A DNA stretch of 24,098 nucleotides from a virus: positions 1 to 24,098 of IMG/VR virus record IMGVR_UViG_3300031569_000941; one strand, given 5' to 3'. Positions within the stretch are counted from its first letter, which is position 1. The number at the start of each line of letters is the position of its first letter. The translations under genes and the position numbers were made by a program. Shown one piece after another: positions 6,759 through 13,929 of this stretch. The notes under the pieces were generated by a model. It saw only the letters and a program-made list of their open reading frames with translations. It made no database searches and was not told the origin of the DNA.

Positions 6759-7913
6759 ATGGCCCTAAAATTAAGAAGAGGTACGAACGCAGAACGAACT
6801 GCGATTACGCCCGTAGCCGGTGAACTAGTATACACCACTGACACTAAGAAAGTGTGGGTAGGCGATGGTTCTACGGTCGGAGGTAACATTGTTACCGGGC
6901 AAAACGACATTGTAGACGATACTACACCACAACTAGGTGGCAACCTAGATTTAAATGGCAACAACATTACAGGTACAGGTAATATAAACATTACAGGTAC
7001 AGTTACAGCATCAGGTAATATTAACTTAGGCGATGGCGCCGGCGGTGATATTATTGCTGTAGGCGGCGTAGTACAAGGTGCATTGATCCCAGATGTATCA
7101 GTAGCATACAATCAAGGTTCAAACATAGCACGTTGGAACACTGGATTTTTTAGTTCCTTAGATGTTCTAGGACATATACAAGCAGATAGTATACAAGGTG
7201 ATTTAATTGCTGATGATAGTACAGTATCTTGGAACCAAACAACAAATCAATTCTCTGGCATATTTGTAGGAACATTAGAAGGTGATGTAAACGGTAGTTT
7301 ATTTGCTGACAATTCAACACTAATGGTTGATGGTGTTAATAATCTTGTTGTAGCTGATGTTAATAATACAAGGGTTACAACAGGCGATGCAATAGTTTCT
7401 AATGCAACTGGATCAAACTTACGTCTTAATTATAACGCTGTTGGCGCATCTGCTAATACTATATTAGGACAACTAGTTTTCCAAGATCAGGATGTAAGCA
7501 AAGCCATAATTCAAGGCAGACAGGGCAACATATATATAACTGCTGCTGATAACGGTGCTAAGGGTGTAACAATATACGAAACACATTCAGTACACGGCGG
7601 CATGAAGCTGCGTATTAATCCAACTAACACTGTATTCACTGAACCAACTGAAGCATTGCAGGTCGACGGTAATGCAATAATTTCAGGCGTAATTGATGCT
7701 GCATCGTTTAGAGGTTCATTAGTTGCTGATGATTCAACTACTATAGTTGATGCAATTAACAGCACTATAACAGTAGGCAGTTTTGTACAGTTTGGCAGTA
7801 TGACTACTGCCGTACGTGATGCCATTACAGCAGCTAACGGCATGGTCATTTATAACACTACATTAAACAAATTCCAAGGCTACGAAAACGGTGCTTGGGC
7901 CAGCTTGATCTAA
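6759..7913 (+). CDS. tail fibre-like virion protein with Mtd-type N-terminal domain
   Basis: A 384-residue, Asn/Gly/Thr-rich protein. Residues 1-42 (LKLRRGTNAERTAITP.AGELVYTTDTKKVWVGDGS) match the short N-terminal domain of major tropism determinant and many phage fibre proteins. Then comes a low-complexity linker with the repeat NITGTGNINITGT (about 69-82). Three copies of G[DS]L.AD[DN]ST (147-155, 179-187, 319-327) look like beta-prism or beta-helix repeats. The C-terminus (ANGMVIYNTTLNKFQGYENGAWASL, 359-383) is a common fibre or structural-protein ending. An exact late promoter and an AGGAG SD precede it. The likely role is host recognition or virion decoration on the particle surface. No enzymatic domain is visible. 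Confidence 0.85.
   Translation: MALKLRRGTNAERTAITPVAGELVYTTDTKKVWVGDGSTVGGNIVTGQNDIVDDTTPQLGGNLDLNGNNITGTGNINITGTVTASGNINLGDGAGGDIIAVGGVVQGALIPDVSVAYNQGSNIARWNTGFFSSLDVLGHIQADSIQGDLIADDSTVSWNQTTNQFSGIFVGTLEGDVNGSLFADNSTLMVDGVNNLVVADVNNTRVTTGDAIVSNATGSNLRLNYNAVGASANTILGQLVFQDQDVSKAIIQGRQGNIYITAADNGAKGVTIYETHSVHGGMKLRINPTNTVFTEPTEALQVDGNAIISGVIDAASFRGSLVADDSTTIVDAINSTITVGSFVQFGSMTTAVRDAITAANGMVIYNTTLNKFQGYENGAWASLI
6963..7002 (+). repeat. 16-bp direct repeat within the fibre gene
   Basis: AACATTACAGGTACAG occurs at 6963-6978 and again at 6987-7002, a 24-base period that encodes the N-I-T-G-T motif twice in frame. Such short in-frame repeats are a usual source of length variation in fibre genes. 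Confidence 0.8.
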
Positions 7914-7937
7914 CTTCACTTATTGCATTAGTAATTT

Positions 7938-7992
7938 AATAGGCAGATAAGTATTTGTATGGAAACATACTTAATACTTTTATCTGCCTATT
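7938..7992 (+). promoter_or_regulatory. long hairpin spanning the desaturase start codon
   Basis: AATAGGCAGATAA (7938-7950) pairs perfectly with TTATCTGCCTATT (7980-7992). Inside it GTATT (7951-7955) pairs with AATAC (7973-7977) after a two-base bulge, and GTATG (7957-7961) pairs with CATAC (7966-7970) around a GAAA tetraloop. That makes 23 base pairs in 55 bases. The ATG of the desaturase gene (7959-7961) is inside the innermost stem. It lies 24 bases after the fibre-gene stop and is followed by TTTTCTTT, so it may be a terminator for the late fibre transcript, a translational control element, or both. Confidence 0.75.
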
Positions 7993-8534
7993 TTCTTTAT
8001 ATGACCTTGGCTGTTATCGGAATAACTCTAGGGTATCACAGATATTTTTCACATAAAGAATTTAATGCAGCACCTTGGCAAGAAGTAATAATGCTTTATT
8101 GTGGATTGCTCTGCGGAGGTCGAAGCGTATTAGGCTGGGCAGGTGTGCATCGTATGCATCATATGTATGCTGATACAGAATTAGACCCTCATAGTTCAAA
8201 AAATCATCCGTGGTGGAAGATACTTTTTAGTTTATGGAAAGTTGAATCATTGCCGCGTAAATTTGTAAAAGACTTACTACGTAACAAACGTGTAATATTT
8301 TTTCACAAATACGGCACATACATTTTTATTGTTCATCAGTTATTATTTTTTGCAGTGTTTGGCGTTAACAGTCTTATAGTACACAGCATAGTATTTTCAC
8401 TAGCATACTTAGGTTATGGTACACTTAATCTTTGGGGACATAACTTAAATGGGCCTATTAATAGAATATGGATCAATCTCATTGCACCGTTTGAAGGCAA
8501 TCACGCAGATCATCATAAGGCGAGTATTAAATGA
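7959..8534 (+). CDS. short fatty-acid (acyl-CoA/acyl-lipid) desaturase
   Basis: A 191-residue membrane diiron enzyme of the FA_desaturase family that would introduce a double bond in an acyl chain, using O2 and an electron donor. All three His boxes are present: HRYFSH (27-32), HRMHH (64-68) and HADHH (182-186), with TM-like segments near 3-25, 40-58, 118-140 and 139-158. It is much shorter than delta-9 desaturases (about 300 residues), because the N-terminal TM region is reduced and the protein ends five residues after box 3. The start ATG at 7959 lies in a hairpin with only a poor SD (AGGCAG). M15 at 8001 is an alternative start that would lose the first TM segment. The stop overlaps the next ATG (ATGA). 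Confidence 0.85.
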   Translation: METYLILLSAYFLYMTLAVIGITLGYHRYFSHKEFNAAPWQEVIMLYCGLLCGGRSVLGWAGVHRMHHMYADTELDPHSSKNHPWWKILFSLWKVESLPRKFVKDLLRNKRVIFFHKYGTYIFIVHQLLFFAVFGVNSLIVHSIVFSLAYLGYGTLNLWGHNLNGPINRIWINLIAPFEGNHADHHKASIK

Positions 8535-8986
8535 AATGGATACTCGCACCAATTGATAGTCACTTAGAAGATATTAAAACTCTGTTTGCAAAAACAGAAG
8601 GCCATAAACATGCTAACAATTACAGTAAATGGCCATTGTTTCAACATACAAAATTTGCCCGTATGGCTTGGGATTCGCATCTAATATATTATAGTGCTGG
8701 CATTGAGCGTCCGGAGTATAACGGTAGCATACGCATTATGAGCAGGCACACTAGAGACAGACAGTACAACTTTGGTGGTCTTAAAGCAGACCTTGCTCGA
8801 GGATTAGAAACGTTAGATGTTAGTACATCACACGCTATTAGTTTAGGCTACAAAGACATTTGGGTAAGCAGGGAAGAAAATGGCAAATTGCTAGATTACT
8901 TTCAACACCGTTCTAAATATGATTGGATAATAACACAAGAGGAAATACCGTTGGGAGGAATACAATGGGTATTACGATTGGCATAA
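8531..8986 (+). CDS. unrecognised 151-residue protein, perhaps acetyltransferase-like
   Basis: It starts inside the desaturase stop (ATGA) with an AAGGCGAG SD, so the two are coupled. The N-terminus (ILAPIDSHLEDIKTLFAK) resembles the opening helix of GNAT-type N-acyltransferases. The middle (LIYYSAGIERPEYNGSIRIMSRHTRD) looks like paired beta strands, followed by a helix with SHAISLGYKDIWVSREE and a YDW near the end. The order strand-strand-helix-strand is compatible with a GNAT fold, but I do not see a clear acetyl-CoA pyrophosphate loop, so this is only a suggestion. No membrane segments are present. Confidence 0.68.
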   Translation: MKWILAPIDSHLEDIKTLFAKTEGHKHANNYSKWPLFQHTKFARMAWDSHLIYYSAGIERPEYNGSIRIMSRHTRDRQYNFGGLKADLARGLETLDVSTSHAISLGYKDIWVSREENGKLLDYFQHRSKYDWIITQEEIPLGGIQWVLRLA

Positions 8987-9435
8987 CTGGTCATACAAAC
9001 GGCTTTGGCAAACATATTGCTAACGAGTGCAAAGAACAAGGATACACTATAAAAGGCTTTAGTAGATCTAACGGTTATGACTTGCAAGTTGATTGGGAAA
9101 AGATATTTGATCATAAAATAGACTATATTATAAACAATGCCGACATTGGTCTAACACAAGTCAATGTTAGCGTTAGAGCGTATAAAAACAAAATAAGATG
9201 CATAAACATTGGCAGTAAAATTACAGAAGCAAAAGTGTCCGGAGTACTTGAACAAATACAAAAAGACAATAAACTAACACTACGGCACTTTAGTAAAAAT
9301 TATAACCAAACATATTTAACATGGGGATTTTTAAAAGGTCATCCTATATTAGAACACAATCCGCAATTATTAGAAACAATTACTATAGAAGATGCTGTAA
9401 AGGAGGTACTCAATGAGTTGGGAACTACACAATAA
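8965..9435 (+). CDS. short SDR-like Rossmann protein
   Basis: A 156-residue protein with a nucleotide-binding turn TGHTNGFG (8-15, the TGxxxGxG of short-chain dehydrogenases), an arginine after beta-2 (GFSRSNGYD, 31-39) and IINNAD (55-60, matching the NNAG strand-4 motif). I chose ATG 8965, not the upstream in-frame ATG 8923, because GGGAGGAA (8953-8960) is ideally spaced before it. It overlaps the previous gene by 22 bases. It is shorter than classical SDRs (about 250 residues), and I do not find a convincing YxxxK catalytic pair, so it may be a reduced NAD(P)-binding protein or a non-catalytic relative. The cofactor and substrate are unknown. Confidence 0.75.
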   Translation: MGITIGITGHTNGFGKHIANECKEQGYTIKGFSRSNGYDLQVDWEKIFDHKIDYIINNADIGLTQVNVSVRAYKNKIRCINIGSKITEAKVSGVLEQIQKDNKLTLRHFSKNYNQTYLTWGFLKGHPILEHNPQLLETITIEDAVKEVLNELGTTQ

Positions 9436-10060
9436 TATAAATGCATTCGGCGATGTATGCGAGTTAAATAATATCTATTGCAGTACAACGCAAGTGATGA
9501 AAGAACTAGAACAATTTGAAAATGACTGGAAGAAATTTAATTCAGGCAAGCCTCGAATATTAAGAGACGGATTAAGTGTAACAAGTTTACACGGAGAATT
9601 AGATGGTCCTGATCTAGATAGTCTAAAAGACTTATATGAAAGAACAGGCAACAGTTACACTGAATTAGATTTTGCTACACTTACAGATGTATATCATAAA
9701 TGTCCTGAATTGCAAAAGGTTATTAACCCATGGAAGCCTTGGTTAGCAAGATGTCATTTTTTGAGATTGCCACAAGGCGGTCATTTTCCTCACCATCTAG
9801 ACGGTGGCAGAAAGGGGCCTCCAGATGTATTTAGGATTATTGTTCCTATACAAAATTGTGTCCCACCTAATTTCTTTATGATGATTAAGTCAGGCGCAAA
9901 CTTTGAAAGCGTACCTTTTAAATACGGCATAAGTACATTTGTTAATACAACTAAAAGACATGTGTTGTTTAATGCAAATAGTAAAGACTCTATAATGCTT
10001 GTTATGAATATAAAAATTACAGACGATTCTTTTAACAAGTTTAGATTTGAAGTTTATTAA
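9413..10060 (+). CDS. putative Fe(II)/2-oxoglutarate oxygenase, Asp/Asn hydroxylase-like
   Basis: A 215-residue protein with the facial-triad pattern of the double-stranded beta-helix oxygenases: HHLD (H128-x-D130, within GGHFPHHLDGG) and a distal His183 in TTKRHVLFNANS, followed by the strand SIMLVMNI. The GG.F..H.D..R...RIIVPI order resembles aspartyl/asparaginyl beta-hydroxylase-like proteins. Such enzymes hydroxylate protein side chains or small molecules using O2, Fe(II) and 2-oxoglutarate. A strong AAGGAGG SD sits 5-6 bases before the ATG inside the previous gene. The stop and the next start overlap by one base. The 2OG-binding basic residue is not obvious, so activity is inferred. Confidence 0.75.
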   Translation: MSWELHNNINAFGDVCELNNIYCSTTQVMKELEQFENDWKKFNSGKPRILRDGLSVTSLHGELDGPDLDSLKDLYERTGNSYTELDFATLTDVYHKCPELQKVINPWKPWLARCHFLRLPQGGHFPHHLDGGRKGPPDVFRIIVPIQNCVPPNFFMMIKSGANFESVPFKYGISTFVNTTKRHVLFNANSKDSIMLVMNIKITDDSFNKFRFEVY

Positions 10061-10515
10061 TGATTCCTTATTTTGCCTCAACAGATTTAATTTCTAAACA
10101 AGAAACTGAATACTTAGAAAGTCTATTGCCGCAAGGAGACTTTGTTGAATACGATACTATTAGCGGAAGTCGCGATGGCAATTTGTGCTGGGATAAAAAT
10201 ATAGATGAATTTAATAAGTTTAACTTAAAAAGCTACACATTCTTTGTACACCAGCCTGGCTATACCAAAGTAACTGCACACGTTGATAATACAAAATGGA
10301 AACGTAACACTGTTTTAATTGTACCGTTACATTACCACAAGCATTATGCTCCCTGTTATTTTACAACCGGTCCTCAGATACATTTAAGCACACCATACTT
10401 GTTTAACACACAATTAGAACATTATATTAATAATAACAAACACGATAGATACAATTTTCAAATATGCTTTGAAGAACCAATAGAGGAGGTTGCTAAATGT
10501 TTGACCCTAAGATGA
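10060..10515 (+). CDS. putative small Fe(II)/2-oxoglutarate oxygenase-like protein
   Basis: A 151-residue protein with a compact cupin-like core: HVD (H74-x-D76 in KVTAHVDN), a strand pair NTVLIVPLHYH, then PYLFNTQLEHYINNN with His121 and an RYNFQICF strand (Arg130). The order H-x-D ... H ... R fits the 2OG oxygenase scheme at small size. It is shorter than its relatives here because the N-terminal helical part is reduced. It starts on the last base of the previous stop (TAATG). The Fe ligands are visible, but the substrate is not. A degenerate, non-catalytic cupin is a fair alternative. Confidence 0.68.
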   Translation: MIPYFASTDLISKQETEYLESLLPQGDFVEYDTISGSRDGNLCWDKNIDEFNKFNLKSYTFFVHQPGYTKVTAHVDNTKWKRNTVLIVPLHYHKHYAPCYFTTGPQIHLSTPYLFNTQLEHYINNNKHDRYNFQICFEEPIEEVAKCLTLR

Positions 10516-11249
10516 ATGAAGCATTTGTTCATTGCGACCCAATCAGCAATACAAAAGAGCTTACACAATTATTTTATAACATGACTGGCGAAATATGGAC
10601 CGACCTAGACTTTGGTGACCAAACATATTTAAATGTGTATATGCAACGTCCGAAAGATTTAATGACTAAACGAGATATCTATAATGGCCTTAGAGGCTTT
10701 GATATGAAAGACGAATCTAATTGGCTAGACTATGTTACAGAAACACAATACGAAACAGGTGTGCTATACTATGTAAAACTACGCAAAGAAAATGCAAGGA
10801 TAGAAGATCATCAATGGCTTAACATATACTGCTTTGTACATAAAGATTTTAGAGAGCTTGGTAAGAAGTACTGGGACGAACTTGAACAGACTATACCAGA
10901 CTTAAGAAGTAACTACTGGTTTAGCTACATGGAGCATGATTGTTGTTTCCAATGGCACACCGATGGTGATACTGGATTTAGATATCATCATGTACTACTT
11001 AACGACGGTGAAGGAGTAACTAGTAGTATCGAAACTAGTGACGGTAGTGTATTCCGTAACCCCGGAGAAGGATTTATTTTAAACACTGCTAAACCTCATA
11101 GTGTTGTACCCTGTCGTAGTGTTAGACTACATGCTGTTGCTAGTGTTAATGGTCCTAAGAGTACACGTAAAGATCATAATAATCAGTGGTTAGAAGATAC
11201 AAATAAAACTTGGAAGGATTGGGAACGTGAACACGGTTATAGTACTTGA
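10497..11249 (+). CDS. putative Fe(II)/2-oxoglutarate oxygenase
   Basis: A 250-residue protein. The N-terminal 140 residues are helical and lack a known motif. The C-terminal part holds HTD (H154-x-D156 in FQWHTDGDTG), a strand RYHHVLLND, PGEGFILNTAKPHSVVP with distal His201, and Arg210 in RSVRLHAVASV, the expected order for a 2OG oxygenase. The GAGGAGG SD lies eight bases before the ATG within the preceding gene, giving a 19-base overlap. It sits in a run of four consecutive 2OG-like genes. The unusually long N-terminal part may bind a partner or substrate. Confidence 0.78.
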   Translation: MFDPKMNEAFVHCDPISNTKELTQLFYNMTGEIWTDLDFGDQTYLNVYMQRPKDLMTKRDIYNGLRGFDMKDESNWLDYVTETQYETGVLYYVKLRKENARIEDHQWLNIYCFVHKDFRELGKKYWDELEQTIPDLRSNYWFSYMEHDCCFQWHTDGDTGFRYHHVLLNDGEGVTSSIETSDGSVFRNPGEGFILNTAKPHSVVPCRSVRLHAVASVNGPKSTRKDHNNQWLEDTNKTWKDWEREHGYST

Positions 11250-11748
11250 TAGCATATTTGACGAAGACTATCTACAACAACTAGACGAACTTTGCAAGGG
11301 CGAACTACTACAATTAGATAGTGAAACAGGATCGCACGTAGGCGAATATACAGACTACGAATGGCAAATGATTAAGAATGATATTAGGACTAGTCCACAT
11401 AGACTAATGCTGTTGAGTGAAATAGGTGAACACATTGGCACAAGTTTGCCTATTAATGATTTAGAACCGATGCAACTGTTTGCTAAAAAGTTTACTTCCA
11501 GTAGTCGTATAGGCAAACACAAAGAAGACCCGGAAGTGTACGGCGACTGGGTGTGGATGCTGTATCTTACAGATGAGACTGATGGAGAATTATGTACAGA
11601 AGATATGCGTATATTGCCAAAACGCAACAGACTTGTAATAATGCGTACAGGTTTTGATCATTGGGTAGAACCGTGTACAGGCGAAAGACTTAATCTTAGT
11701 GGTTGGCCGTTTGTAACAAAACAAGTGAAACAAAGATGGAAAAATTAG
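11227..11748 (+). CDS. putative prolyl-4-hydroxylase-like Fe(II)/2-oxoglutarate oxygenase
   Basis: A 173-residue protein of the P4H-like class. It has a proximal ligand set H-x-E (H98-K-E100 in GKHKEDPE), the strand pair WVWMLYLTDE..GELC, PKRNRLVIMRTG (130-142), distal His145 (FDHWVEP) and Arg154 (TGERLNLSGWPF) for 2-oxoglutarate. This closely follows the P4H scheme, in which the Glu replaces the usual Asp, or Asp101 serves in register. It starts with GTG at 11227, supported by GGAAGGA (11212-11218) and a 23-base overlap with the previous gene. P4H enzymes hydroxylate protein prolines, but small free substrates also occur. Confidence 0.82.
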   Translation: MNTVIVLDSIFDEDYLQQLDELCKGELLQLDSETGSHVGEYTDYEWQMIKNDIRTSPHRLMLLSEIGEHIGTSLPINDLEPMQLFAKKFTSSSRIGKHKEDPEVYGDWVWMLYLTDETDGELCTEDMRILPKRNRLVIMRTGFDHWVEPCTGERLNLSGWPFVTKQVKQRWKN

Positions 11749-11751
11749 ATA

Positions 11752-12228
11752 ATGGAAAGAAAAAGATTTTATAACAACAGTCTAACTAGACAGGGAAATA
11801 CAGTTATCAAAGAAAGTCAGTGGCCTGTAGATAAAACGGCTCTTGATATATTGATAGCAGAACAACCAAACTTTCTTCCAAAAATATTAGAGTACGACAG
11901 CAATAAAATTATTTACGAATACATTGAAGGTATATCTGTTGGAAAATATTTAAAAGACATAAAAGCTGATGCACAAGATATGGTTGAAATTTATGTTCAA
12001 ATAAATGATATTTGGAAGAACTTTTTAGAACTTTCTAAAAAATATTGTAATGGTAAAATGATTTACCATAATGATCTCCATTTATATAATATGATATATT
12101 CAGAAGGTAAAGTTATTTTAACAGATATAGATAGTATAACAATTTCAAACCATGTAAGTTTCCAAACCACACACAGTTATCTATTTCACCAAATGGAAGA
12201 AATATTATATGCTAGAATTCAAAAATAA
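11752..12228 (+). CDS. mini APH/choline-kinase-like phosphotransferase
   Basis: A 158-residue protein with the catalytic half of the aminoglycoside/choline kinase fold: YHNDLHLYNM (H106-x-D108-x4-N113, Brenner motif) and LTDID (124-127, metal-binding Asp), preceded by a short N-lobe-like part with NTVIKES (Lys20 may contact ATP) and the hinge-like YEYIEG (55-60). Usual APH proteins are 250-350 residues, so much of the N-lobe and the C-terminal helices are missing. This resembles short phage and Mimivirus-type members. The SD is weak. The last 20 bases overlap the sulfotransferase gene. The substrate is unknown; a hydroxylated product of neighbouring enzymes is an attractive guess. Confidence 0.78.
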   Translation: MERKRFYNNSLTRQGNTVIKESQWPVDKTALDILIAEQPNFLPKILEYDSNKIIYEYIEGISVGKYLKDIKADAQDMVEIYVQINDIWKNFLELSKKYCNGKMIYHNDLHLYNMIYSEGKVILTDIDSITISNHVSFQTTHSYLFHQMEEILYARIQK

Positions 12229-12754
12229 AATATTATTACACATTCCTAAATGTGCAGGAACAAGTATTCTGACAGCTCTTAAACTTGATGTGTGGAATGG
12301 TGATGATCATTATAATGAAAATTATGATGCACGTATACACTACAATGATATTCAACAAACACATATACCTGCAAAAGATATAAAAATAGACAAGCCAAAA
12401 GTTGCGTTTGTGCGTAATCCTTGGGACAGAACAGTTTCAAGGTATTGGTATTGCAAAAAAAGATACAAAGTACAAGAAACTTTTGAAGAGTTTGTGCAAC
12501 AAAAAATAATGAAAGTAGATTACGACTGGGGTCCACCTAGTTGGAGATGTCAAAGTGATTGGTTAGATGAAAATACAGTTTTCTACAAAATAGAAGACGG
12601 TATAGAAAAAGTTTTACATAATGAATTTGGTGTTAACATAAAATTACCAATAATTAACGGAATGAAAATTAATAATTATAAAATTGAAGATAAAAACATA
12701 TATGATTTAATTGGTCAGTATTATGACAAAGATATAAAACTATTTAATTATTAA
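12209..12754 (+). CDS. sulfotransferase, Sulfotransfer_2-like
   Basis: A 181-residue P-loop-type sulfotransferase. HIPKCAGTS (11-19) matches the 5'-phosphosulfate-binding loop, and FVRNPWDRTVSRY (67-79) the 3'-phosphate-binding RNP..R..S motif. The enzyme moves a sulfuryl group from PAPS to a hydroxyl or amine, typically on a glycan. The family usually has 230-300 residues, so this is a compact version lacking an N-terminal membrane anchor, consistent with cytosolic action. It is the last + strand gene. Its stop (12752-12754) lies inside the reading frame of the convergent minus-strand gene, with no hairpin terminator between them. Confidence 0.87.
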   Translation: MLEFKNKILLHIPKCAGTSILTALKLDVWNGDDHYNENYDARIHYNDIQQTHIPAKDIKIDKPKVAFVRNPWDRTVSRYWYCKKRYKVQETFEEFVQQKIMKVDYDWGPPSWRCQSDWLDENTVFYKIEDGIEKVLHNEFGVNIKLPIINGMKINNYKIEDKNIYDLIGQYYDKDIKLFNY

Positions 12755-13325
12755 ATACGTTGTGTAAAGTTTCCCAATCATATTCTGTATTACATACAAA
12801 ACTTATTAAAGCTCTTTCTTTTTGTGGTGGCTGAACTTTGTGCCATACCGCAGTATTCAATAATACTGGAAGTTCTTTTACAGTGATTTTATCTAAAAAT
12901 TTCCATTTTATACTTTTTGCTTTTTCTGGATTGGCATAAAAGATTCTTGGATCGTTTATTTCACAATCAGGCTCTTCCCATATAGTATCGCAATCACCTG
13001 TTCCGTAAATTGGAAAATTTAAAACCGCTGTTATTTGTTTTCCTTTTGGTATAAGACTATATTGTCCTTGAACATTTACATCAAGATGATGATGCACATG
13101 TTCTCCTGGTTTAATAATTAATATTCTAAAATGTCCACTTAAATATTTTTTGTAATTTTTTAAAGGTTCTAATATTTTTATGTGTTCATCTATTTTTAAA
13201 ATAGGAACAGGTTTAGACTCTGTGATTTCGCAATCTTTTTTATAAGTGTCTACAATTTCCTTTGCGTAGTCTTGCCAGGCAGATGTAACACCTATATTAC
13301 ATTCTAAAAAATATTCATTAAACAT
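12744..13325 (-). CDS. putative Fe(II)/2-oxoglutarate oxygenase, Asp/Asn hydroxylase-like
   Basis: A 193-residue protein and the last gene of the minus-strand run. Triad order: HHLD (H80-x-D82, within PGEHVHHHLDVN), a strand KQITAVLNFPIYGTG, then LLNTAVWHKVQPP (His162) and Arg171 with RALISFVC. The PGEHV-H-D ... LN..VWH.V layout matches aspartyl/asparaginyl hydroxylase-like proteins. Its start overlaps the end of the gene before it in transcription order by eight bases. The two stop codons at the convergent junction are only a few bases apart and no terminator is visible, so read-through into the other strand is expected. Confidence 0.78.
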   Translation of the reverse strand: MFNEYFLECNIGVTSAWQDYAKEIVDTYKKDCEITESKPVPILKIDEHIKILEPLKNYKKYLSGHFRILIIKPGEHVHHHLDVNVQGQYSLIPKGKQITAVLNFPIYGTGDCDTIWEEPDCEINDPRIFYANPEKAKSIKWKFLDKITVKELPVLLNTAVWHKVQPPQKERALISFVCNTEYDWETLHNVFNN

Positions 13326-13929
13326 TTTCTAAATCATCTGTACCATTAAGACTAAACATAAGAGCAATTCGAGGTTTGCTACTCATGTTAATTACGGCAT
13401 GTGGATATCCAATGTTAAGGAAATAAGCATTACCGTTGTCTAGGTTATATGCTTCTAGTTTGCCTTCACGTTTAAATAAATTTATTACTTGTTTGTCTCC
13501 GTAAATAGGTACAATACATCTGACAGCATAACTTACATCATAGTCAACATGAAACGGAATATTTTTTCCTGGAGCAAGTTTAGTAATTCTAATTCTACTT
13601 GCTGGTGCTTTTAATTGTGTAATTATTTTTTCAAAATAACTGCCTGTGTAATCTTCTGTAGGCACATTATATAAATGTTCTTCTTTTCGTCTTAACCTTT
13701 CCTTGATACTTGTAGTATAAGGTAATATTTCGCTAGGTGTAGTTAAATTAATTTGTTCAAAGTTATCATAAACATGGGCAACTAACTCCATATGATTATC
13801 ACACAACATTGGGTTTGCTGTTTTTACATCAACAAATTTCCCTGCAAGTGTGTCACAAGCATCTTGTAATTGTTTTAGGTCAATATCTAAATTGTAATTA
13901 TGTATACTAGGTAAGTGTTTCTTATTCAT
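13318..13929 (-). CDS. putative Fe(II)/2-oxoglutarate oxygenase, Asp/Asn hydroxylase-like
   Basis: A 203-residue protein with ITKLAPGKNIPFHVDYD (H127-x-D129), a strand RCIVPIYGDKQV, then AYFLNIGYPHAVIN (His177) and Arg187 (SKPRIALMFSL), the complete H-x-D ... H ... R set. Of the small oxygenases here it fits the aspartyl/asparaginyl beta-hydroxylase pattern (G.xI..H.D ... N...HaV.N....R) best. An AAAGGAC SD precedes the ATG at the proper distance inside the tail of the previous gene. It overlaps the next gene (12744-13325) by eight bases. The substrate is unknown. Confidence 0.82.
   Translation of the reverse strand: MNKKHLPSIHNYNLDIDLKQLQDACDTLAGKFVDVKTANPMLCDNHMELVAHVYDNFEQINLTTPSEILPYTTSIKERLRRKEEHLYNVPTEDYTGSYFEKIITQLKAPASRIRITKLAPGKNIPFHVDYDVSYAVRCIVPIYGDKQVINLFKREGKLEAYNLDNGNAYFLNIGYPHAVINMSSKPRIALMFSLNGTDDLENV

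Noticed and set aside
6587-7111. 174-residue minus-strand open frame rich in Pro, Ser and Val
   Set aside because: It lies entirely opposite the fibre gene and the gene before it, both of which have good starts and phage-like sequences. Its low-complexity composition is that of an antisense shadow.
7511-7849. 112-residue minus-strand open frame inside the fibre gene
   Set aside because: It has no SD and no recognisable motif, and it lies opposite a clear fibre-protein frame.
8923-8964. Upstream ATG adding 14 residues to the SDR-like protein
   Set aside because: The added residues (MDNNTRGNTVGRNT) precede the Rossmann strand with no SD, while GGGAGGAA is ideally placed before the ATG at 8965.
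12742-12756. Palindrome ATTTAAT-T-ATTAAAT at the convergent junction
   Set aside because: A one-base loop cannot form a hairpin, the sequence is all A and T, and it is explained by two stop codons with AAT codons on both strands. It is not called a terminator.
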